64,000 nucleotides of DNA from JBFGCA01 sp041567315. Its GTDB lineage: Bacteria > Acidobacteriota > Thermoanaerobaculia > Multivoradales > JAHEKO01. Positions 54,500-61,988 of the stretch are shown piece after piece. Location: assembly GCA_041567315.1 (NCBI GenBank), contig JBFGCA010000009.1:1-64000 (forward strand), read 5' to 3'. The notes below the pieces were generated by a model that did not search any database, was not told the DNA's origin, and saw nothing but the letters and a program-made list of their open reading frames with translations. Numbering within the stretch: the stretch's first letter is position 1; every line of letters begins with the position of its first letter. Made by a program: the position numbers and the translations under genes.

Positions 54500-56293
54500 T
54501 CAGGAAGCGGGGGCCGAGTCGACTTCCGCTCCGCCGGCGTCGGGCGCCGCGGTCGCCGGTGACGCTTTGCGCGAGCCCCGCCGCGAACGCCGGCGTCGGC
54601 GAGAGCGTGATTTGGCGCTGGACTGGGGCTTGCCGTCGCCGCCGGCGGCGGGCTCGGACGCCGGCTTCGCCGCCTCGGTGGCCGCGGTCTGCGCCTCGTC
54701 CTTGGCAGCTCCCGACCGGCGGCCGCGGCGCCGGCGGGAGGGCCGGCGAGCACCGCTCTTGGCGCGGCTCTCGGCGGCCTGGGCCGCCGGCTGCCGCTCA
54801 CTCTCATCCGGCTTGCCCGGTGACCCGCTCGCCCACTCGATCCGCCGGTCGGAGCGGTGGAGGGCGGTGGAGGCGAGGATCTCGACCCGGATCCCGAACT
54901 CCTGCTCGAGCGCCGCCAGCTCGCGGCGGCGGCCGTTCTGGACGGCGTCGGCCAGCTCGGGGTGGAGGGCGATCCGCACGCCCGAGATGTTGCCGGCGGC
55001 GGCCCGCGCCTCGACCATCCGCAGCAGGGTGAGCCCCACCATCTCGGGGCTGGCCAGCCGGCCGGTGCCCTTGCAGGTGGGGCAGGCGCGGTGGGTGCGC
55101 AGGTGGAGGGCCTTCTCCAGGCGCTGGCGGTTGACCTCGAGCAGGCCGTTGGAGCTGAGGCGGCCCACCGAGGTGCGGGCGCGGTCGCTCTTGAGCGCCT
55201 CGCGCATCGCCTTCTCGACCTGCCGCCGGTTGCGACCGGCCCGCATGTCGATGAAGTCGACGACGACCAGCCCGCCGATGTCGCGCAGCCGGAGCTGCCG
55301 CGCCACCTCGGGCGCCGCCTCCAGGTTGGTCTTGACCGCGGTCTCCTCCTGGCTGGCGGCACCGGTCGAGCGGCCCGAGTTGACGTCGATCGAGACCAGC
55401 GCCTCGGTGGGCTCGATGACGATCGAGCCGCCGCTCGGCAGCTCCACCCGGCGCTCGTAGATGCTCTCGATCTGGTCCTCGAGCTTGAAGCGCGAGAACA
55501 GCGGGGTGCGCTCCTGGTAACGCACCAGTCGGGTGCGCGACCGCGGCATGAAGGCGCGCATGTACTCGCGCGACTTCTGATAGGCGCGATCGTCGTCGGC
55601 CAGCACCTCGTGGATGGAGCTGTCCAGGTAGTCGCGCAGCGCCCGCACGATCAGATCCTGGTCGCTGTAGATGAGCTGGGTGCCGCGCCCCTGCCGGGCC
55701 TCGGCGCGGACCCGTTTCCACAGCCGCAGCAGGGCGGTGAGGTCGCGGTTGAGCGCCGTCTTGTTCTGGTCGAGGGCGTTGGTGCGGATGATGACGCCGC
55801 AGCCGTCGGGCCGGTCGAGTTTCTGGGCCAGCTCCTTGAGCTCGCGGCGGGTGTCGTCGTCCTCCACCTTGCGGGACACCCCGACGGTGTCGTCGAAGGG
55901 CTTGAGCACCAGGTAGCGTCCCGCCAGGCTGAGGTTGGTGGTCAGCGTGGCGCCCTTGTCGCGCTCGGCGTCCTTGGTCACCTGGACGATGATCGGGCGC
56001 CCCTTCTCGAGCACTTCCTCGATCCGCGCCCGGCGGCCCTCGGCCGGCTCGTGGTAGTAGGCCTCCGGCACGACATCCTGGATGGCCAGGAAGCCGTTGC
56101 GCTCGGCGCCGTAGTCCACGAAGGCGGCGTTGAGGCTGGGTTGGACGGCGTTGATGACGCCGCGGTAGATGTTGCCGCGGGTGAGGCCGCGCTCGGCGAC
56201 CTCCACCTGGTAGTTCTCCATCCGGTCGCCGTCGACGACGGCGACCCGCACCTCTTCCGGGGTGCGGGCATTGATCAACATGCGACGTGACAT
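54500..56293 (-). CDS. rng: Ribonuclease E/G
   Basis: A 597-residue endoribonuclease. An S1 domain (about 35-125) is followed by the catalytic core. SIDVNSG and VVDFIDMR place the magnesium-binding Asp at residues 303 and 346, and CPTC at 404-407 is the zinc link; all three fall at the same numbers as in Escherichia coli RNase E. After about 500 the sequence is a Lys/Arg/Ser/Ala-rich tail, short compared with RNase E, so RNase G-like in length but with a basic RNA-binding tail. AGGAG precedes ATG 56293. It processes rRNA, tRNA and mRNA, preferring 5' monophosphates. Confidence 0.93.
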   Translation of the reverse strand: MSRRMLINARTPEEVRVAVVDGDRMENYQVEVAERGLTRGNIYRGVINAVQPSLNAAFVDYGAERNGFLAIQDVVPEAYYHEPAEGRRARIEEVLEKGRPIIVQVTKDAERDKGATLTTNLSLAGRYLVLKPFDDTVGVSRKVEDDDTRRELKELAQKLDRPDGCGVIIRTNALDQNKTALNRDLTALLRLWKRVRAEARQGRGTQLIYSDQDLIVRALRDYLDSSIHEVLADDDRAYQKSREYMRAFMPRSRTRLVRYQERTPLFSRFKLEDQIESIYERRVELPSGGSIVIEPTEALVSIDVNSGRSTGAASQEETAVKTNLEAAPEVARQLRLRDIGGLVVVDFIDMRAGRNRRQVEKAMREALKSDRARTSVGRLSSNGLLEVNRQRLEKALHLRTHRACPTCKGTGRLASPEMVGLTLLRMVEARAAAGNISGVRIALHPELADAVQNGRRRELAALEQEFGIRVEILASTALHRSDRRIEWASGSPGKPDESERQPAAQAAESRAKSGARRPSRRRRGRRSGAAKDEAQTAATEAAKPASEPAAGGDGKPQSSAKSRSRRRRRSRRGSRKASPATAAPDAGGAEVDSAPAS

Positions 56294-56594
56294 GGGGTCT
56301 CCTGAAGGGATCGGGGGCGGGCGGCGCAGGTCGAGCCGGGGAACCGGCCCCGGAACGTGGCCCGCCGAGGGGGCGTGTCGTCGGTAGATAACGGCAAAGC
56401 GGGTGGGGAGCGGAGCCGCCACCGGCGTTTCGGGTCCGCCGGGCTCGGGCTGCGGGGGCGCCGGAGCTGTCGACCGCGGGTGGCGGCGTGGGCCGCCCGC
56501 CGCGTCCACCCACCGCGGAGGTTAGCCTATCAGGAGTTCGCCCCGTTCTGCCGGTTTTGCGAGATTCGCCGCCCCGAGGGCGTCCTGGAGGGGT
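56294..56594 (-). other. Long structured leader of the RNase E/G gene
   Basis: A 301-bp gap between divergent genes. A long nested stem spans 56474-56518: outer CCGCGGGTGG pairs with CCACCCACCGCGG, and inner CGGCG with CGCCG. A second hairpin, CCGGGG/CCCCGG, lies near 56336-56353. Transcription towards the RNase gene would include about 200 nt of leader. Escherichia coli rne is controlled by its own structured leader, so a parallel is possible. No other gene is visible. Confidence 0.45.
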
Positions 56595-57194
56595 ATGAGC
56601 GGGTACGTGGAGCGTGGGCCGGGCCGCAGGCCTCTCCGGGAGCGGCTTCTCCGGGGCTTCGCGATCGCGTCGCTGATCGTCGGCCTCACGGCGGAGCCAG
56701 GTGGCGTGGCCCCGGGGTGGGCGGCGAAGGCGGCGGAGCCGCCGGCGGTTGCGTCCGGCGCCTGCGAGCCGCCGCCGGTGGTCGACGAGCCACCGGTCCC
56801 CGAGCCGATCCGGATCGGCCCTGCGGAGGCGCCGCCGCCCGAGCTCCGGCGGCGGATGGCCGGTTGGCATCGCGGCTACGGGACGCAGATGGAGGCCGTC
56901 AAGCGCGCCTGGCTGGCGGCGCTGCGCCTCGCCGCGGCCCGCCGGGCCCTGGTCAGTGCCCCCGAGTGCCGGGCCCTGGGCCGCAGTCTCCACGCGCTCG
57001 AGGTCGACCGCCTCTTCCGGGTGCCCGATCCGTTGGCGGAGCGCCACCTGGTCCGGGCGCTCCGCGAGCTGGCGCAGGCCGCCGACAGCTGCCGCAAGGG
57101 CCGCTATTTCGACTTCACCTGGCGGCTCGAGGCGGCGGCCCTGGCCCTCGCCGACCTCCGCCGACAGCTGGCCCTCTACGGCCTCGAACCGTGA
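56595..57194 (+). CDS. Exported helical protein of unknown function
   Basis: A 199-residue protein with an Arg-rich N-terminus and a hydrophobic segment (FAIASLIVGLTAEPGG) that may be a signal peptide. A Pro-rich stretch (EPPPVVDEPPVPEP) precedes a helical C-terminal domain (about 80-195) with two Cys (APECRALG, ADSCRKG). No family is recognised. GGAGGGG a few bases upstream of the ATG supports the start. Divergent from the RNase gene and in line with the toxin-antitoxin pair. Confidence 0.55.
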   Translation: MSGYVERGPGRRPLRERLLRGFAIASLIVGLTAEPGGVAPGWAAKAAEPPAVASGACEPPPVVDEPPVPEPIRIGPAEAPPPELRRRMAGWHRGYGTQMEAVKRAWLAALRLAAARRALVSAPECRALGRSLHALEVDRLFRVPDPLAERHLVRALRELAQAADSCRKGRYFDFTWRLEAAALALADLRRQLALYGLEP

Positions 57195-57269
57195 CCCGGA
57201 CGGTGGCCGGCTCGAGCCCAGCCGGCTCCAAGCAGCGTCGATACCTGCTCGAAGTAGTAGCTGAGGTGC

Positions 57270-57298
57270 TTGCAAAGTCAAGTCAATGCATTCATAAT
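57270..57298 (+). promoter_or_regulatory. Promoter of the toxin-antitoxin pair, near-leaderless
   Basis: TTGCAA (57270-57275), a 17-bp spacer and CATAAT (57293-57298). The ATG begins 6 bp later, so the transcript should start at or next to it. The spacer holds a perfect palindrome AATGCATT (57285-57292), a candidate operator for antitoxin binding. The stretch is AT-rich against its surroundings. Confidence 0.65.
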
Positions 57299-57304
57299 GA
57301 AGGT

Positions 57305-57541
57305 ATGCCCGTGCAGCTCACCATTCGGAACGTCCCCGACGAAGTCCGCGCGGAGCTGGCGGCGCGGGCAGCGCTCCGGGGCCAGTCGATGCAGGAGTAC
57401 CTACGGGCGGAGCTGGTGAGGCTGGCGGCGCGGCCCTCGATCGACCGCTGGCTCGGTGAGGTTCGGCGCCGCAAGCGAGCCGCCGGGACCAGGGTGCCGC
57501 CCGACCGGATCCTGGAGCATCGGGACGCCGACCGGCGGTGA
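57305..57541 (+). CDS. FitA/VapB-type ribbon-helix-helix antitoxin
   Basis: A 78-residue protein. The N-terminal VQLTIRNVPDEVRAELAARAALRGQSMQEYLRAEL is the FitA-like ribbon-helix-helix pattern: a beta strand and two helices that dimerise and bind the operator. The C-terminal part (WLGEVRRRKRAAG to the end) is basic and would block the toxin. The gene has its own promoter immediately upstream with little or no leader. Its TGA overlaps the toxin GTG (GTGA), ensuring coupled synthesis. Confidence 0.85.
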   Translation: MPVQLTIRNVPDEVRAELAARAALRGQSMQEYLRAELVRLAARPSIDRWLGEVRRRKRAAGTRVPPDRILEHRDADRR

Positions 57542-57939
57542 GCGCCGTCGTCGATGCCTCGGTGCTGGTCGCGGCAGCCGTCGACGTTGGAGCGGAGGGG
57601 TCGTGGGCGGAGGGCATCGTCGCCGAGCCACCGCTGGCCGCACCCTCGCTGGTGCTCGCCGAGGCCTCCAACATCCTGCGGCGGCTCGAGAGCTGCGGGC
57701 AGGTGAGCCGGTTCGAGGCGACCGCGGCCCAGGAGGATCTCGTCCGTCTCGACCTGGAGCTCTTCCCGTTCGAGCCGATGGCCGCCAGGGTCTGGCAGCT
57801 GCGGCACAACCTCACCTGTTACGACGCCTGGTACGTGGCCGTCGCCGAGGCGCTGGATCTGCCGCTGGCGACTCTCGATGAGCGCCTGAGCCGGGCTTCC
57901 GGCCCGAACTGCCGTTTCCTGACTCCGGGGCTGAGCTAA
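57538..57939 (+). CDS. vapC: VapC-type PIN-domain ribonuclease toxin
   Basis: A 133-residue PIN-domain toxin. Catalytic acids are Asp6 (VVDASVL), Glu42 (LAEASNIL), Asp96 (CYDAWYVA) and Asp114 (TLDERL), all in canonical order, so magnesium-dependent RNase activity is likely. It begins at a GTG that overlaps the antitoxin stop. VapC toxins typically cut tRNA or rRNA; the target here cannot be told. The 49-bp gap to the next gene shows no terminator. Confidence 0.92.
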   Translation: MSAVVDASVLVAAAVDVGAEGSWAEGIVAEPPLAAPSLVLAEASNILRRLESCGQVSRFEATAAQEDLVRLDLELFPFEPMAARVWQLRHNLTCYDAWYVAVAEALDLPLATLDERLSRASGPNCRFLTPGLS

Positions 57940-57988
57940 GCGCCGACTCCGGTGGGGCGCGGTACCATGCGCGGCCTGTGGGGCGCGC

Positions 57989-59140
57989 GTGGACCCGGTG
58001 ACGCATACGTTGGTCGGGGCCTCGCTGGCCGCGACGAGGCTCGGGGAGCGGACCCGCTTCGCCTGGCCGGCACTGATCGTCGGGGCCAATCTCCCGGACC
58101 TCGACGTGCTGGCCTACGCGGCCGGTGGCGACGCGGCGCTCGGCTTCCGCCGCGGGTGGACCCACGGCGTCCCAGCGCTCCTGGTGCTGCCGGCCCTGCT
58201 GGCGGCGTGTCTATGGCTGATCGGCCGCCATCGCCGACCCCGACCCGAGGTGCCAGCCGTTTCGGCGGGCCGACCTGAGGTGCCAGCCGTTTCGGCGGGC
58301 CGACCTGAGGTGCCAGCCGTTTCGGCGGGCTGGCTGGTGGCCCTCTGCTACCTGGCGGTGGTCACCCACCCTGTCCTCGACTGGCTCAACACCTACGGCA
58401 TGCGCTGGTGGATGCCCATCCGCGGCGACTGGAGCTACGGCGACGCGGTCTTCATCATGGACCCCTGGCTGTGGCTGATCCTGGGGGCCGGGTTCCTGCT
58501 CGGCCGCCGGGCGGCACCGGGCCCGGTGGCCGCCTGGGCCCTCGCCTCCGGCCTCCTGCTGGCGGTGGTGGCGGGCCGCTCTTCCGAGCACCTGCCCGCG
58601 GTCGTGGCCGTGGCGATCGCACTGCTGGCGGCGCTGCTGTGGCGGCCCTCCGGCAGGTCGACCCGGCGGCGGGCGGCTGCCGCCGGGCTCACGATCGCGG
58701 TGCTCTACGCCGCCGGGATGGTCACCCTGCACGGGCTCACCGAATCCCGGGTGCTGCGCGAGCTGGGCCACTCCGCGCTGGGTGCGCCCGAGCGCTGGAT
58801 GGTCGGCCCGATGCCGGCCGACCCCTTCACCTGGGACGTGGTCGCCCAGCACGGCGGCGAGTACCGGTTCGGCCGCTTCGCCTGGCGGGGCGGCGGCCGC
58901 CTGACCCTGGAGGAGAGAGGCCGTCCGGTGGCCACCGGAGATCCGGTCTGGCAGCGGGTGCTCGCCAGCGGCCAGGCCCAGGGCTTCCTGACCTGGGTCC
59001 GCTTCCCGTGGCTCGAGACCGAGCCCGACGGGCAGGGCGGTCTGCGGGTCCACCTCATGGACGCGCGCTACGCGCGCCAGCGGCGCCGGGGATTCGGCGC
59101 CACCCTGGTCCGACTGCCGGGCCCGGAGCCCGCCCCGTGA
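57989..59140 (+). CDS. YdjM-like membrane-bound metal-dependent hydrolase
   Basis: A 383-residue polytopic protein. DPVTHTLVGASLAA is the family opening (DUF457/YdjM), with ANLPDLDVLAY, WTHGVPALL, THPVLDWLNTYG and FIMDPWLWL giving the metal-binding His/Asp residues. A C-terminal soluble part (about 250-380) follows the last helices. Function is unknown, but YdjM-like proteins belong to a metal-dependent hydrolase family. Residues 85-114 are a perfect 10-residue repeat, RPEVPAVSAG three times, between helices. GTG start. The TGA overlaps the RNase D GTG. Confidence 0.8.
   Translation: MDPVTHTLVGASLAATRLGERTRFAWPALIVGANLPDLDVLAYAAGGDAALGFRRGWTHGVPALLVLPALLAACLWLIGRHRRPRPEVPAVSAGRPEVPAVSAGRPEVPAVSAGWLVALCYLAVVTHPVLDWLNTYGMRWWMPIRGDWSYGDAVFIMDPWLWLILGAGFLLGRRAAPGPVAAWALASGLLLAVVAGRSSEHLPAVVAVAIALLAALLWRPSGRSTRRRAAAAGLTIAVLYAAGMVTLHGLTESRVLRELGHSALGAPERWMVGPMPADPFTWDVVAQHGGEYRFGRFAWRGGGRLTLEERGRPVATGDPVWQRVLASGQAQGFLTWVRFPWLETEPDGQGGLRVHLMDARYARQRRRGFGATLVRLPGPEPAP
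58241..58330 (+). repeat. Three-copy 30-bp in-frame minisatellite
   Basis: Three contiguous 30-bp units, the second and third identical and the first differing by one base (ccc for cct, both Pro). Each encodes RPEVPAVSAG in a loop after a transmembrane helix of the YdjM-like protein. The near identity suggests recent slipped duplication. Confidence 0.95.
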
Positions 59141-60282
59141 CGGCGCCCGCAACGGCCCCGCCGCCCCATCGCCGCGTGCCGCAGGAGGCCGGTCTCGACG
59201 AGCTCGCAGCCGCCCTCGAGCGCGCACCTCGCCACGCCCTCGACAGCGAGTCCAACTCCGGGTTCGCCTACCGCGAGCGGCTCTGCCTGCTGCAGCTCAA
59301 CGTGGGCGGCGAGCTGTGGCTGGTCGACCTGCCGGCACTGCCCGTCGCCGCCGATGGCACGAGCCACGCGCTCGACCGGCTGCGGCCGGTTCTCGAGAGC
59401 CCGGAGCGCCGGACGATCCTCCACGGCGGCGAGTTCGACGTCGGCTGTCTGAAACGCGACTACGGCCTCGCACTGCGGGGCGTCTGGGACACCCAGCAGG
59501 CGGCCCGATTGCTGGGCTGGCAGAAGACCGGCTACGCGGCGCTGGTCGAGAAGCTGTGCGGCGTGGCGCTCGCCAAGGGCTTCTCGCCTTACGACTGGGC
59601 GCGGCGACCGCTGCCCGAGCGGGCGCTGGCCTACGCGCTCGACGACGTCCGCTACCTGCCCCGGGTCCAGCAGGAGATCGCCACCGCGATCGCCGCCGCC
59701 GACCTGGAAGAGGAGCTGGCGATCGCCAACGCCACGGTCGAGACCGCCGAGTGGAGCGGCGGCTTCGATCCCGCGGCGCTCTGGCGCCTCAAGGGGGCGG
59801 GCGGTCTGCCGCGCCCGGCGCTCGCCGTGCTCACGGTCCTCCTGGCCTGGCGTGACCGCCTGGGGAAGCACCTCGACCTGCCCCCCGGTCGGGTGATCAA
59901 CCACCGTCTGCTGCTGGCCCTGTCGCGCACCCCGCCGGCCGACGAGGCCGGCCTGCGGCGGGCCGGCCTGCGCGGCCGGCGCCTGGCCCGGCACGGTCGC
60001 GAGCTGCTGGAGGTCCTGCGCTCCGCCCGGCGCGACCCGCCGCCGATCCCCGAGCCGCCCGCCCGCGAGCGCCTCCCCCCCGCGGTCCGCCACCGCCGCG
60101 ACCGCCTCAAGGAATGGCGCCGCCAGGAAGCGGCCCGCCGCGGCCTCCCCGAACAGACCGTTCTTCCGGCTGCCGCCCTCGAGCACCTCGCCCGCCACGG
60201 GGCCGGCGACCTCGCGGCCGTCCCGCAGCTCGGCGCCAAGCGCGCCCGGCTCTATGGCGCGCAGCTGGCCGAGCTGTGCTAG
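59137..60282 (+). CDS. rnd: Ribonuclease D
   Basis: A 381-residue 3'-5' exoribonuclease. DEDDy catalytic residues: Asp36 and Glu38 (LDSESN), Asp101 (GGEFDVGCL), and Tyr166 with Asp170 (YALDD). An HRDC domain (about 210-290) and a second helical HRDC-like domain at the C-end complete the RNase D layout. It matures tRNA 3' ends. The GTG start overlaps the preceding TGA (GTGA), tying it to the YdjM-like gene, an arrangement with no obvious functional reason. Confidence 0.93.
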   Translation: MTAPATAPPPHRRVPQEAGLDELAAALERAPRHALDSESNSGFAYRERLCLLQLNVGGELWLVDLPALPVAADGTSHALDRLRPVLESPERRTILHGGEFDVGCLKRDYGLALRGVWDTQQAARLLGWQKTGYAALVEKLCGVALAKGFSPYDWARRPLPERALAYALDDVRYLPRVQQEIATAIAAADLEEELAIANATVETAEWSGGFDPAALWRLKGAGGLPRPALAVLTVLLAWRDRLGKHLDLPPGRVINHRLLLALSRTPPADEAGLRRAGLRGRRLARHGRELLEVLRSARRDPPPIPEPPARERLPPAVRHRRDRLKEWRRQEAARRGLPEQTVLPAAALEHLARHGAGDLAAVPQLGAKRARLYGAQLAELC

Positions 60283-60460
60283 CCCCCCACGCCTTCGCGG
60301 CCCACTCGTTCGCGGTAGCGCGCCCCACCCCGACGGACGGCGCGGCCCGCGCCGCCGGTCTCGATAATCGGAAGGTGACGTCTTTCCGGGTCGCCGCGGC
60401 CCGGGCTGTGGTTCTGTTCCATTCGACGCGCCTCTCGCGCGCTCCAACCAGGAGGCCGCC

Positions 60461-61795
<1,335 letters not shown>

Positions 61796-61799
61796 GGAT

Positions 61800-61820
61800 G
61801 GCCGCCGCCCATCGGCGGCC
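61800..61820 (+). terminator. Hairpin after gltA, terminator-like
   Basis: Perfect 8-bp stem GGCCGCCG/CGGCGGCC with a CCCAT loop, 4 bp after the citrate synthase stop. No U-tract follows, because the repeat element begins immediately; the insertion may have displaced it. Confidence 0.45.
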
Positions 61821-61988
61821 TAGTGTCCCGTGGTGGAAGTCTGCCCGCCCGTCTGGCGGCGGGGCGTAGCCGTCTGCGGCGTTGCCGCTCCTCGACAATG
61901 GCCCGGCATTGCCTGCGTCGCGTCGCCTGGCATCCGGCCCCGCCGCGCTCGCCAGTCGACCCGACCGACTTCCACCACGGGCTGCTAG
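61820..61988. mobile_element. Complete MITE-like element with CTAG duplications
   Basis: The 161-bp element (61824-61984) has 18-bp terminal inverted repeats, TGTCCCGTGGTGGAAGTC on the left and GACTTCCACCACGGGCTG on the right; 15 of 18 positions agree. Both sides are bounded by CTAG (61820-61823 and 61985-61988), consistent with a 4-bp target duplication of the kind made by IS5-group transposases. It carries no reading frame and would move only with a transposase elsewhere. The right CTAG gives the stop codon of the convergent ABC permease gene. Confidence 0.75.

Noticed and set aside
58241..58330. Possible CRISPR array
   Set aside because: The three units are contiguous with no spacers and translate in frame as a decapeptide repeat.
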